The position numbers and the translations under genes are program-made. Shown here in pieces: positions 47,901-60,020 of a DNA stretch of 64,000 nucleotides. The stretch comes from Erythrophleum ivorense (lineage: Eukaryota; Streptophyta; Magnoliopsida; Fabales; Fabaceae), in contig JAIUCV010000003.1 in the NCBI GenBank assembly GCA_026724425.1, positions 43,425,283-43,489,282 on the forward strand. The letters are read 5' to 3'. The notes under the pieces were generated by a model. That model had not been told where the DNA came from. It did no database searches and saw only the letters and a list, made by a program, of their open reading frames with translations. How positions within the stretch are numbered: the first letter of the stretch is position 1; each line of letters begins with the position of its first letter.

Positions 47901-48424
47901 AAATTTCAATTTTGTCCTTCCATAATGACCATTTTGTTTTGACTTCGTTTTAACTTCTTTTTGAGAACCGTCTTTTGCATTATAAAATTTAGGTTTCTAA
48001 TTTAACAAAATTCCTTTGGAATCATCAAATTGAAGCTAAAACCTTTCCGAATGTATCTGTCAAAGTTCAGACTCATTGCCATTGGAAAACGTACACCAAA
48101 GGGGCTTTACAAGTCTCGAGGCTTCCCATGATTTTTGGAACCTCTAAGAACCTTGAACAACTCAAATTTCCCATTTAGAAAGCCCTCCTATGTGTTTTCC
48201 AAAAGTTGCACTTATTTATGAAAATGCCATTACATTTCGTCAGTTTTCATCATAAATTGTTTCACCATTTTAGCTCTATTTTTCTTTCCATCTGAACCTG
48301 GAATTATCATTTTTAAGAGCTTAAGACTCTAGCCAAATTTTTTGGAATATTATCTAGCTCATTTCAGAGGACTTGCTTTTATATGGCTCATTTCATCATT
48401 TTATGAAAATTATGTTCGTTACTC
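44991..48424 (-). mobile_element. Family A LTR (copy A8)
   Basis: Nearly complete minus-strand copy (about 3.4 kb). It starts close to the LTR 3' end (45000-45080 resembles 16350-16430) and carries the stem GAGATTC-TAA-GAATCTC (46325-46341) and the tandem array (46480-46608). It stops about 40 bp before the expected tip, near 48424. No gene; the ORF 45922-46326 (134 codons, plus strand) is entirely LTR sequence. Confidence 0.78.
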
Positions 48425-50218
48425 TCATGGCATAAATATATATACACACATCCAAGGATAAGAAAACAACTAAGAATGCATGAGAGAAAGATTAAAGAGT
48501 TACCTTTGGAATAAAACACAAGTCTTTCCCTTAGTTATTCTTTCCCTCTCAGGATCACACACTTGCAAGTGGATGGAGCTTGATTCCTTTGGCCTAGACA
48601 CATCAAATAGAATACCATTACATCATTGAAGCAAATTCTAGCATCACACACACATACTTAGGAAGCTTACTTTGTTCTATGGCTACATAATGGTTCCATA
48701 AAAGATCTAATGAAACAACTATGGGAATTCATGATCTTGGTTCTATTTTCCATTTTAATCTATAACTCTTGACTCCATTTAGATTCTTTAGAGTCATCAC
48801 AAATTCATTCCCAAGAGTCTAGATACAAGTTATTTCTTTAAGTCTTAAATTGGAACCTATGCCTTCATCTCACAAACCAAGGCTTCTAAATTTTTTCCAA
48901 GGCTTCCTTTGATGTTCTCCCATCATATCTAGTCCTAATCTAAGTTTAGAAAAATTTAAAACACTTCCTAGGTGTTCATAGTGGTCTTGGTCTAGACATA
49001 GCAAGTCTAGGAGCACCCATGGATTTTGCAACTTTTCTCTAAGGAGTTGGTACATGTGAGGCTTTCTAGGTGTCTCAAGAACCCATACACACTCTTAGAC
49101 AATTAAAAATACCACTAGAAAGCTTCATACATACCATGATGCAACAAAATCCCTAGGCTTTGGAAACTTGTTTTCTAATGCTTCTTTTGGAATTTCTTTG
49201 TATATACTTGTTTCTCATACTCAAAAACCTAGCTTTCATGCTTGGTTTAGGTCAAAATTTACTCCCTCTTGGTTGTTCTATATGGGGCCGAAAATCACAT
49301 ATGGAAGAACAAAGGGAAGGAAGTAAGAAAAGCCATAATACATACCTTGATTCTTAGCCTTTTCAAGAACTTTCTCCTTTGCTATAGGCTTCTCTTTGGA
49401 ATTCTACTCTTCTCCCTTTGAACCAAACCCAAAATAGTCCCAATTCACACATGAAAACCATAAAAAGAAGGAGAAAAGGGAAGAGAACAAGATTAACAAA
49501 GAAGAGGTATGAAATCCCATGGTTATCTTACCTTTTCCTAGGCTTCTTCCTTCTTCTTCTTCCCCTTCTCTTGTGCATTATTTTCGTTAGCTTCTCCTTT
49601 AGTTTGGACAGACACAAAATCAGTTAAATGGGAGTAGAAGAGTGGGATGCTATATTATAAAACCAAGTTCTTAAGAATTGTTTCTTAAAAATGCTTTTTA
49701 TGTTCCTTTGTTTGGTTAATTCATTTTAGGCTCATTTTAGCTCCTTTTTGAGAATTTTATTTTCCCTCATAAAACTCAAGTCCTCTAACTTATAAAATAG
49801 CTTTGGAATCACTTAATTTGGATTTAAAACCTTTCCGAAAGAAAAAGGTCAAAATTTGTGTCAACTGATGTTCAAAAACATACACCGGAGGGGGTTTAAA
49901 CTATTCCAAGGATTGCTATAATTTCTTAGGGCCTTTGAAAATCCCAAGAAACTCAATTTTTCTATTTAAAAATTCCTTTTATGAGTTTTTCAAAAATTGT
50001 TCAAATTTATGAAATTGCCATTACATTATTACTCATTTTCGTTTCATTTTTGTTTAACTATTCTAGTACCATTTTTTGAGCACTTTAAGCCTTGGATTCT
50101 CATTCTTAAGAATCTAAAATATTATGCTAATTTTATTGGACCTTAACTCATTCATTTTAGGGGGCTTGCTTTTATATTTGATTCATTTTCGTCATTTTTA
50201 TAGAAACTGGATTTTACA
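48425..50218 (-). mobile_element. Family A LTR, 5' half (copy A9)
   Basis: Minus-strand A text from the 'aaggtagctc' region to the tip, which reads TGTAAAATCCAG on the minus strand at 50218. The 3' half (array, stem and beyond) is missing; it joins A8 directly near 48425. The tip is of the TGTAAAATCC type seen also at 613. Confidence 0.75.
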
Positions 50219-51389
50219 AAGGAGAGTATTTTAGTCAGAAAAATATGTATTTAAATTAATGAAAGGTATTTTAGTCAATTGGACTAAAGTGTAGCACAAC
50301 TATTAGTTTTAGGGGCAAGAAATTTATATTTTGAAAATAGAATAAAGGAATATGTAGTTTTAGCAAAACACAGAGAGAGTATTATATTCAATTAGACTAA
50401 AGTAAAGTACAACTTTTTTCTCTAGGAAATAAAAATGTATATTTTAAAAATAAAGAATTTCTATAATTTTAATAAAATTCTTAAAAAGTTTATATAATTT
50501 ACTCTTAACAAAATTGATATGTCACGTTAATGTGTGACATGACACTCCCAACTAAGAGTTTCATATGCCATGTCAAACTTTAATGTGATAGATCATAAAC
50601 ACTGCAAATCATTAGAAAACTATATGTATAATCATATTTGCTAATTTATTTAACAGAGTATTGATATAAAGATGGACCTAACACAAAATATATTTTTGGA
50701 GTAGTAAATTAAGACAAAATTTGATAGCACATTGATACTGAATAATTCTTTCCTCTTGTTAATGAGGAAAGGCCTGTATAAACTTGCAAAATTTCTTACT
50801 ATTTTTAAGAAAAATTTTCTAGTACACCTCTAAGATTGAAAATTGTATTACTATTCCTATAAAAGTTTTAACAAATAAGAATTTGTCCTTAAATATAAAT
50901 ATCTAACCAAACCTTGACTTAAAAATAGAGTAGATTGCAAAATTTAATTTGTATTATTATTTACTTTTAAGAATTACAAGAGTCTTGAAAATGAGGTTCT
51001 TTATAGGAAAAGAATGAATGTGAAAGAGTTTTAAAATTTATCAATAATATTTACTCTAATAATTAAACCAACCTATTTATATACAAGTATAAAATAAAAA
51101 TTCTAATAAATTTAAAATATATTTGCCAATAATTATCTGGTATTATGGCTATTTCGATAAGAAGTTACCTCACAGACTTTTGTTAACATGCTTTATTGGC
51201 GTTCAGCTTATTTGTAGTCCTGGTCGGGAAAGGAAGAAATCCAGTCAAAGTAATATGTACTATTAGAGAAATTAAACAGTTATGAAGTGGCCATGTCATG
51301 GACAAATGAAAAGGGGCTATATTTTGGAAATAAACAAAAACTAGCAGCATTTCTCACCTCAACATGCAGCATTTTGGAAACAAACAAAA
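50219..51389. other. AT-rich DNA without recognised features
   Basis: No LTR family text and no gene. A short hairpin ATGTCAC-(8)-GTGACAT lies near 50519-50540. 50940-51060 shares text with 39540-39600. Confidence 0.4.
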
Positions 51390-51559
51390 GCAAATGAAGA
51401 AATGCTACATTTCACAAAGGATAGTGGTGCATTTTGCTGGTATGGTGTTTTGTTCTATCACCTGCAAAGGCTTTGGCTCCATTTTTGTTATTTGAGGTCT
51501 ACTTGCATTCTTCACATTGATAAAGTCTAGTCTAAGCTTATCCATCTTGCATTTTTGTT

Positions 51560-51615
51560 GTCTAGGTTCTTTGTTACGTAATCTTCTTCATCTTCTTCTC
51601 TCAGGTGAAGCACAC
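51560..51615 (+). repeat. MULE inverted repeat, left core
   Basis: Begins gtctaggttctttgtta and ends gaagcacac. About 47 of 56 positions match the reverse complement of 59351-59406. Confidence 0.75.
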
Positions 51616-52022
51616 AAATGTTGAAGGCAAATTTATAGCTTTTTCTCTTTACTGTTTTGTCGAAGATGGTTCTTTATATGTTTGAATAAGCTTATTCTCC
51701 CAACCTTTTTTAATGCTATCTGCCATATTCTATTAATGCCTTTTTTTATGCTGTCATTGTTGTCTTTTTTTTTAATGTTATCTTTCATATTCTATTAGTG
51801 CCTTTTTTTATGCTATATGCCATATTCTCTTGGTACCATATTCTCTACCTTTTTAATGTACTTATGTGCATTTTTTTTTGTAACAATATAAATAGGAACT
51901 TGGTGGCTATCATTAGTACTAAATTGACATTGTCATTAAAATTATTTAGGTGAAAATTATAACTTTAAAAAAATGCTTTTTTTTTAGATACCAATCCTTT
52001 AAGTAAGAGCTCTCTTTTAAGA

Positions 52023-52935
52023 ATGATGGAACCTTCTATGGAAGTTGATTTTAAGTCTAAACTTGGCATGGAATTTGATAACTTAGAAGCAATATGGAAA
52101 TTTTGGGTTGACTACAGTGGAAAGATCAGACTTGGTGTTAAGAAACAATATTTCAATAAGAAGAGCAAGGATCGCTCCATAACATCATGTAGATATATTT
52201 GTGGTAAAGAAGGTCTCCGAAGAAAAGAAAAAAGGGATTTTATGACTATAAATCCTCAGTTAGAAACTAGAACTAATTGCAAAGCAAGAATTGGATTGGT
52301 ACTTGTAAATGGAAAATATAAGGTGCATGACTTTGTTAAGGAACACAATCACTCACCTCATATTGCAAAAACTACTCACTTGTTGGTATCACAATGTAAA
52401 ATATTAAAAGTTCAAGCTTACCAATTTGAGTTGGCAAAGGATTCTAGGCTTTAGAAGAAAGCATCTTTTGACCTAATGAGTAGGAATGAAGAGAAAATGT
52501 TAGTTATACTCGCTAAGATGTCAAGAATTATCTTCATGCAAGAAGAGAAAGAAGCATGATTATAGGTATTTTGGAGCGTTATTACAATATTTCCAAGAAC
52601 AGTTATTAGAAAATCTATTATTTTCCCATGCTTATCAAATGGATATGGAAGAACAAATAACAAATGTATTTTGAGCCAATGTAAGAATATTAATTGATTA
52701 TGGATATTTTGGTGATGTAGTCTCTCTTAACACAATACACTATACTAACAAAGAAAATATACTGCTTGCTTTGTTTTGTAGATTTAATCATTTTAGAGGA
52801 ATGTTGCAGCTCTATTATATGATGAAAGATTGAGTCATTTAAGTGGCTTTTTGAAACATTTTTGGTAGCTCATCGACATAAAAAACCACTTATTATTTTT
52901 ACTAATCAAGATGCAACAATGGCAAAAGCATTATG
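52023..52935 (+). pseudogene. FAR1/MULE transposase, N-terminal half
   Basis: 52023-52454 (143 codons) is a FAR1-type DNA-binding domain. It has 'FDNLEAIWKFWVDYSGKIRL', then Cys/His ligands in 'CRYICGKEGLRR', 'TRTNCKARIG' and 'DFVKEHNHSP'. The start Met at 52023 fits the usual position before this domain. Beyond a stop the frame continues with 'HDYRYFGALLQYFQEQ', 'ANVRILIDYGYFGDVVSLNT' and 'IFTNQDATMAKALCE'. These match the MULE core, where 'GDVVSFDTTY' and 'TDQDAAMA' are usual; the catalytic Asp is Asn in both. A Trp codon of the 'VFWAD' segment is a stop. It lies upstream of the LTR insertion that separates it from its C-terminal half. Confidence 0.85.
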
Positions 52936-52940
52936 CGAGG

Positions 52941-55900
52941 TGTAACATCCAATCCCTCCGTAAACGTGAGAAACGCAATGTTCAGTTTCTCTATAAACGT
53001 CAGAAATGGGCTAAATATAAAAGGAAGTCCTCGAAATAGAAAGAATTGGGGGCAACTAAAATTATAATAAAATTTTAAATATTAAAAAATGAGGATTTGA
53101 GGTTTGAAATGCCTAAAAACCAAAGCCAAAAGAGCTCAGAAAATTTGCTGAAGAAAGTAGGGGCATTTTTGTAATTTTTGAAAAGTTTGGAAAACTCACA
53201 AGAGGGCTTTTTAAACAGAAAATTTGAGCTTTCTGGGGTTCTCAGAGGCCCTAAAAACCATGGGAATCCCTAAAACAGTTGAAATCTCTCTAGTGAGCGA
53301 TTTCGGCCGTTAGTTGACTAAAACTTTGACCAAACGATTTGGAATGGTTTCAGATCCTTTTTGAGTGATTCCAAAGGCAATTATTATGATTAAGAGCCTA
53401 GGGAATATGATGAAAAAGATGATGCTTAGAAAGGAGTTGAAATGAGCCTAAATGAACAAAACTATGAAGAGGGACTAACTTGCAAATTTTAAAAGTAATC
53501 CCTAGGCTTATAAAAACATCCCACCTCTGGTTAGATCTCCTCACCAACTCTCTCACATGTTAAAATAGAATTAAGAAGGGCTAAGAGTGGCGCACAAGAG
53601 GGGAGGCCAAGGAAGGAAGAAGAAGCTTTAAAAAGTGCAAGTTTTAGCCACTTTTTCCTACTCCTTGCCTTGTTAAACTTCTTCCCCTCTTATTCCTCTT
53701 CCTTCTCATGGTTTTGGCATTTAATTTGGTGTTGATATGTTGTTCGTTTAGGAGAGGGAAGAGAGGATTTGAGAGAGTTCTTGGTAGCATAAGGAAGCTC
53801 CCTTGGAAAGCTTGTAAACAAGGTAAGCAAAGTGCGACTTTGTTGCTTCTTCTTGAATTTCTTTTCCTTTATGGTTTTGGTCAGAATAGGGGCTATATAA
53901 TAGGGGTCCAATTCTGGTCTAAACATAATAGCAAGTGAGGCTTTGAGGCATGAGGGATCCAATAAAGCAATTAGGGATCAAAATGAACCATTAGAAATCA
54001 AGATAGCAAAGTTAGGGATTCTTGAACATATGGCAAAATTTGATTGGATTCGAGAATTCCCTAGCTTATGTAAGTATTTGTTTGAGTTCCCAAGACCCCT
54101 AGGAAGGCTCCCAAGTGCCTCTCCCTTCAAGGAAAAAATTGCAAACTCTATGAACCCAAAATTCTTGCATTGTCTCAGCCAAGCATGGGGGGAGTAGCTA
54201 GGGAGTGTTTTAATTTGCTTTAAGCTTATTTTTGAGTCATATTGATGGAAAAGGATGAGAGGAAGCCTTGGAAAAATTTTAGAAACCATAGATAGTGAGA
54301 TGGAGGTATAGGTTTCATAATATAACATAATGAAGCAACTCCTAGATAGGCTCTTAAAATAATTGTGTGATGACTCCAAGGAGTCTAAATGGAGTCAAGA
54401 ATCATAGATTAAAGGAGAGAAGGGAGTCAAGATCATGAATTTTTGTATTTGCTTCATTAAGTGCCTTATGGAAGCATAATGGAGCCATAAACCAAAATAG
54501 CATCATGTAAAGTGTGTATAATGTCAAGGCTTGTTCCCATAAGTAATTCATGTTTCTTTTGGTGTGTCTAGGCCAAGAGAAATGATCTCCACCTTATTGG
54601 GTGTGTGAGGTCAAAGGAGAGGAGTCAAGGCTTAAGGAAAAAGTGTGCAAATGTAAGTAAGGTAGCTTTCTCCACCTTCTCTCATGCATGGATGTGTGTT
54701 TAGCTTGTCTTAAAATGTGTGTATGTGTATTTTCAAGCCATGAAAATCATGCTAGCATGATCTTGTTTGCCATGATTTCATGATGTCATGTTATATTTTC
54801 AAGTTAATGTATGATGTTTCTTGAGTTTGCTTGTGTGGAGAGGCCAAGAACTCTTCATTATAGTGAGGATAAGCCAAAAATCCTTGAGCTTGGTTGAGAC
54901 AAAGTAAAGAGTCTCCCAAAAGTAAAGTGGGCTCCCAAGAGTATGGTTGAATCCAAAGTGCTCAAAGAATGGGTGAGGCAAATCCAAAATCCATGAGAAG
55001 TGTGAGGCCAATCCAAACACTTGATGAGCTCTTGAATGTCTTGTATGACTTGTTCACATGCTAAGCTTGCTTCTTAAATGCTCATGAATTGTATTATGTC
55101 CATGCATGCATTTTTAAGGTTTGCTTTACATATATTATGTATAATTGAATGGTAGATGAGCTATTAGGATTCTTTGAATCTCACTCCCTCCTCTCTAATG
55201 ATCTAACATGCTAGGCGGACCAAGTAGCTATGGCAATGGGAGCTAACAACAATGAAGAAAGAAGATTGATAACTATATGTCTAGTTTCATTCTTTTTGGA
55301 ACCATAATGTTGCTTCATAATGTATATGATGTTGTAAATGGTCTATAACCCCTTGAGACATGTAAATATAATATTATGTGATGTTTAGAGGTATGGATAT
55401 GATGTACGAACTCTAGCATATATGTTGAGTATGTAATGCCCAAGTATGCAATTTGAAAGTTTCATGGAAATGTGCATAAGTATGGATTGAATAGCCAAAA
55501 TGAGATGCATAAGATTTGGGACCATTTGGACAGCTCACAAAAGTCTTAAATGCACTTTTAGACTTCCCCAAAAGGTGCCACAACTAAGGGAAAGCCATTT
55601 GGCAAGTTTGGTACCCCATATGGAGCCAAATTTGACTATAATGGAACCTTATATCATTTTTTAGCCAAATGAGCTAGTCTTGATTTGATATTTTGCATAA
55701 AATTAGGTTTCATTAAGAGCTTTTTGGGAAGCTAAAGATAATAATTTTTGGAGGTCTACATAATATTTGATGATTTTTCAAAGTTGGTAATTTTCATGGT
55801 TTCTGGTTTGCTACACTATTCATTTTGTCCGAAATTATTTTCTGTCACACAAGGCTCAAATGATGTCCAATTGCCACAAAATTTTATACATAGAAACTAG

Positions 55901-56643
55901 AAAATTATAGTAATCCATGAAAACTAGAAGCACCTCATTTGGAGGTCTAAAGAGGGAGAAATGAATTTTTGAAGTTTCTGTCTAGTATTAGTAAATTTGC
56001 CCGACCAGAAGTACTATTTTATTGAATTCTGAGGACTGGGCTTGATGAACTAATCTAGAGATATTTTTCCTCTCTAGTTAACATCCACATATTTCCATAT
56101 TGGTATCATTTGTATGGATTGGATTTTTGTGAAATTAATTGAATATTTTCAAAGTTTTCTGCAGAATTCTGTAATAGTTCCAAATTTCAGTTGGACCTTT
56201 AGACAATTTTGGATGTCAAGCATCCTCTATGATGCATTTTATGGTCTAAGCATATTTTGAGTGTGAAGTAGACATCCTAAGCTTTCCAAAATGACTAAGA
56301 ACACATGATTTTAGTTTTTTTAAATTTAGTTATAATTTTTTGAAGTTTGTCCAGAAAAGAGGCCAATTCTGGCCGAAAAGTGACTTCCATTTTCCATGCT
56401 CCATTTTGGTTTCCATGAGTTGTGGGTATGATTTTATAATGCAAATAAGTTGTAATGATGTAATTAAACATGTGAATATATAGTATGAGCTCCCACAGTC
56501 CGCGTGACACCGATTCAAATTTTTAAATATAGCGCAATGCGAAAATACTCCTATTTCCCTTGCTTTTTCTAAGGGAATCCTATATGTTTCATGATATTAT
56601 GTCATTTAAAAGCATAAGATGAGTTAGAATTTATGGTGTTACA
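52941..56643 (+). mobile_element. Family A solo LTR (copy A10, 3703 bp)
   Basis: The best-defined A copy: TGTAACATCCAATCCC ... ATGGTGTTACA with the perfect duplication CGAGG (52936-52940 and 56644-56648). It sits inside the transposase gene; taking it and one duplication out restores the reading across the site. It carries the two 'cgtaaacgt.agaaa' motifs, the tandem array (54837-55015) and the stem (55166-55182, outer bases changed). There is no internal region, so it is a solo LTR. ORFs inside (53708-53938, 53943-54197, 53978-54379) are LTR sequence. Confidence 0.93.
54837..55015 (+). repeat. ~32-bp tandem array, copy in A10
   Basis: About five units of the type 'gccaagaactcttcattatagtgaggataa'. 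Same place in the LTR as in the other A copies. Confidence 0.75.
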
Positions 56644-56648
56644 CGAGG

Positions 56649-57370
56649 TGACGCTTGAGGTAAAACATGGACTATGTATATGACATTTGATGAATAATGG
56701 TGTTATGCACCTTGGGTATTTAATGAAAGATGGATCCTATTTCTTGAGGGATTTTAAGCAATACATAAACGAATATGATGATGAATTGCAGTTTGAGGTA
56801 GCATGGAGTAAGTTGTTGTTGGACTATGGTGTTCATGAAAATACATGGTTAAGATCACTTTATAACATGAAAGAAAAATGGCTAACTTGTTACATGAAGA
56901 ATGCTTTCATCATTAGCATGCGAAGCACACAATTAAGTGAAAGTTTGAATTTTGATGTGAAAAGTTTCATGAAACCAAACTTAGACATTATAAGGGTTCT
57001 TAAGACATTTGAAAGGATGGTAGATGACAAGAGATACAATAAATTAAAATGTGAGTTTGAGTCATAGCAAAAAGCCCTAAGGTTGAAAATGGAGAATTCA
57101 CTTATGTTACAGCAAGTTATTAAGCTTTACACCATTCCTATCTTTAAGTTATTCCAAAAACAATTTGATCTCTATGCAACAACATCTATAAAGCACAAGA
57201 ATGAAAGACCACCCTTATTTGAATATGTTATTTCTATGGTCAATAAGGAGGGAGACTATAGAGTGTTATTTGATCCTTCTGCCAAGTTTATTTCTTATAG
57301 TTATATGAAGTATGAATATGTTAGTATATTATGCTATCATGTGTTGAAAGTTAACTTTGAATTTTTCTAA
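56649..57370 (+). pseudogene. FAR1/MULE transposase, C-terminal half (core and SWIM region)
   Basis: The reading starts 'VTLEVKHGLCI', stop, 'HL', the usual 'RHRLCxWHI' with the Trp turned into a stop. The open stretch 56687-57067 continues 'FKQYINEYDDELQFEVAWSK', 'ENTWLRSLYNMKEKWLTCYM' and 'STQLSESLNFDVKSFMKPN', matching FRS/MULE text ('..W..LY..R..W...Y', 'T.RSES.N..'). 57083-57370 ends 'SYSYMKYEYVSILCYHVLKV', equivalent to the SWIM finger 'CxCxxFExxGILCxHxLKV', but both leading Cys are Ser or Tyr. Stops separate the parts; it is not functional. Confidence 0.87.
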
Positions 57371-57458
57371 CAAGTCCATTTCTTGTTGTTGCATGAGGTT
57401 CATTTTGCATTTTTCTAACTACTATATTTTGTATTCTTTTAACAAGTCCATTTCTTGT
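57368..57458 (+). repeat. 19-bp direct repeat between transposase parts
   Basis: 'taacaagtccatttcttgt' is found at 57368-57386 and 57440-57458. It lies in what is probably an intron or a small duplication before the last coding part. Confidence 0.75.
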
Positions 57459-57482
57459 AAGTGTTTGACCACATAAGTGTTA

Positions 57483-57891
57483 AAATACTACCAAATCAAT
57501 ATATTCTCAAGAGGTGGACAAAAATAGCAAGAAGTGGTGTGGTTGAGGATGTTAATGGAAAGGAAATCATGGAAGATAAAAGGCTAGACAGTATGTAGCA
57601 GTATAGACAACTTTATCCTATGCTAATAAGAATAGCAGCTGAAGCGTCTGACTATCTAAAAGCATTTTCATTGGTGCAACAAGTCATGATTGAGTTGGGC
57701 AAGCAAGTAATGGTACTTCGTTCGATGCAAAAAAGTCCAAACAATAATGGAAGAATTACCATAATACTGCCAAGTGAGGATATCATACAACTTAAGGGAT
57801 TGAAGAAGCGAAATGGTTTAAAAAATAAGAATTGCATGAAGGGTTGGCCTGAGTGTCAAGGTAGGAGAAGAAGAAGAAGTTGGAGTGGCTA
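57483..57891 (+). pseudogene. FAR1/MULE transposase, C-terminal tail
   Basis: From about 57483 the reading is 'KILPNQYILKRWTKIARSGV', the standard FRS text after the SWIM finger ('IPDRYILKRWTKDAKSG'). After a stop at 57597 the open stretch 57620-57892 reads 'RIAAEASDYLKAFSLVQQVM' and a basic end 'LKGLKKRNGLKNKNCMKGW'. The order and content match FRS/MULE proteins to the C-terminus, so the gene was full length before decay. Confidence 0.8.
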
Positions 57892-59309
57892 AAAATCTCA
57901 AGTCCAACAATCTATGGTTAGTAAGATATGCTTGTTCATAGCACATTGTTGCTTTTCATAAAAGATTTAATATTTTTGCATTAATTGTCTAGGGGAATAT
58001 TGCACTTAGTCAAACCCCTATTAATGTATCTTGTTTAGCACTGCCAGCACCTTGTGCACAATCTAATCATGTCTAAAAGGGTGAACTTACTTATACACAA
58101 ATGATGATGGTAAGAGAATTCAATTTATGAAGATAGTATAATGTATCTAAATAAATATTATTGATCCTATAATTAGTGCTCTTCTACATTACAAGCGCCT
58201 TTTGATTATCTTATGCCATCACTTGAAGCAATGGAGTTTAGTAGAGGTTTTTCAAATATCAACTCACAAGGTGATTGATAAGTTGATAGTTTGGGTGGTA
58301 TATGCTCCATGTGCATAATTTGGCTTTTGTACGTCATAGTGATATTTTAGCATTTGTAAAACTACATTATATTTGAAATTTGTACATCATATTAATATTT
58401 TGGTAATTTGTATATGATAGTCATCTTTTTAGAAGTTGTATATGCTAGAGCTGTAAGCTTAACTTCAAAGAAATGCTAATTGAAAGAAATCATTTTACTC
58501 AACAATATGTCTTAATTACAATCATTTTTTCATTGTTACAAATTTAGACACTAATTACACCAAAGTCCAGGCTTCCTATATAATCACTAGTCCAGACACT
58601 AATTACTACCATTTCATATAGCAATTACATCACTATAGAATTCAAATACCAATTACATCATTATTCTAGACACTAATTACATCATGTCTACAGAATTTTC
58701 CATGGACATAATTTAGCTTGTGGCCTTTAAGTAGTTCTCCAAGAGCAACCAACAGGAGTCTACAAGTAGAAATGGGTGTGCAACCAAGTCTGCAATAACA
58801 ATATGATTAGATGCATTGTCTTGTTTCTTTTTAGACTATACCAAAAAATGCCAAAAAGGATATGTTATTGATTAGTGCCCCAAAAACAATCACCACTAGT
58901 TCCTAGTCCTGAGTCTTGTAAGCAAGTTGCAAAGATAGTAAGGATATGCTTCCAATACACATTTGCCCCAAAATCATGCAGAGTCCCATAAGATACCAAC
59001 ATCAAATTAATTTTAACCAAAAACAAATCACAGCAAACATCACCAAACATGAAACATATTGGATTAATTGAAGAATCCGCAATTGAAAAATCAACAATGA
59101 AAATTTTTAGTCATTTGAAGAATCAAAAAGAAAAAAGCCCTTGGAGCAATTAATGAATCACCATCAAATCAAGCATCGCATGGAAAAATGGCCATGGAGC
59201 AACTTAAGGCCTGAAATGCATAAGTGAAGTAAAAACAAAAATCAAAACAGAGAAATTTTTTATTCAAAGGACATTTTGTAGGGAAAAAAAAGGAATGGGT
59301 TAGAATGAA
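57892..59309. other. 3' non-coding part of the MULE
   Basis: No further protein. It contains the repeated text at 58540-58690 and AT-rich sequence. The ORF 58865-59050 (minus) is not supported. Confidence 0.5.
58544..58690. repeat. Clustered short repeats, 'agacactaattac'
   Basis: 'agacactaattac' occurs three times (about 58546, 58593 and 58668), with further 'caattacatca' copies between. In a transposon 3' region these may be subterminal binding repeats; that is inference. Confidence 0.55.
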
Positions 59310-59350
59310 ATTTGAGAATGCTAGAAAATCAAGAGAGAAAAAGCTACAGG

Positions 59351-59406
59351 GTGTGCTTCGTATAGGAGAAGAAGATTAAGAAGGTTACAGAACAAAGAAC
59401 CTAGAC
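59351..59406 (-). repeat. MULE inverted repeat, right core
   Basis: Reverse complement of the left core 51560-51615 with about nine differences in 56 bp. Confidence 0.75.
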
Positions 59407-59620
59407 AATCTTAGAAGAGGCTATAGGGTTATGGAACAAGCGAGACCTTTTCATTTGAAGATAAACTAGTAATGCATACTTTCACTTCAATTATTAGAGA
59501 AAATCAACTTTGCCTTCTGCGTGCCTGGCAGAGGAACCACATGACTTCTTCTTCCAACCAGCAAAGGACCAAAGGTCTCACTCATATGCATTATTTCCTC
59601 TAACAGTTGAAGCGCATTGG

Positions 59621-59975
59621 AAATCACTCATATGAAATCATGCTTCATGAAATGCAACCGTTTTTCATTTGTTTCTATTCATTTTCAAAGCAATTGCATG
59701 TGTGGGGAAGAAATGGGGCATGTAGCATCATCTCGACTACTAGAGGTGTGGATGACTCAGACCACACAAGCATTTTTCTTTTTTATTAATATCTAAGATT
59801 GTCCATGATGTGGGCACTTCATAGCTGTTTGATTTCTCCAACAGTTCAGATTGCTTCGACTAGATTTCGTCCTATCCTTGCTAGGATTGCAGACAAGTTG
59901 AACGTGCTTTATTGACATTATTGCCTTAGTTGCCTCACTGACAAAAGTTGGCTTGCCATGCTCGTATCGAATCAT
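59621..59975. other. Non-coding flank of the MULE
   Basis: No gene supported; two short ORFs (59607-59789 plus, 59793-59975 minus) have no recognisable motif. Confidence 0.35.
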
Positions 59976-60020
59976 TATCCTCTATTGTGCAACTGTGCAA
60001 CAGTTGCACAGTAGAGGATA
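59976..60020. repeat. Strong hairpin: 20-bp arms, 5-nt loop
   Basis: Arms tatcctctattgtgcaactg (59976-59995) and cagttgcacagtagaggata (60001-60020), 19 of 20 paired, loop tgcaa. The inner part (ttgcac/gtgcaa) can slip. It could be the joined ends of a foldback element or an RNA hairpin. Confidence 0.85.

Larger units (their letters stand above)
51390..59620 (+). mobile_element. MULE-type DNA transposon relic with FAR1-domain transposase
   Basis: A decayed transposase gene (52023-57891) lies between long inverted repeats. The best-matching core is 51560-51615 against the reverse complement of 59351-59406, about 84% identical over 56 bp. Weaker inverted similarity extends inward ('tagctttttctct', about 51638 and 59328-59341) and outward ('ttgctggt', about 51433 and 59560), so the ends lie roughly at 51390 and 59620. 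Without the inserted A LTR (52941-56643) the element would be about 4.5 kb. No target duplication was located. A plain FRS-type host pseudogene is the alternative, but long inverted flanks favour a transposon. Confidence 0.65.
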
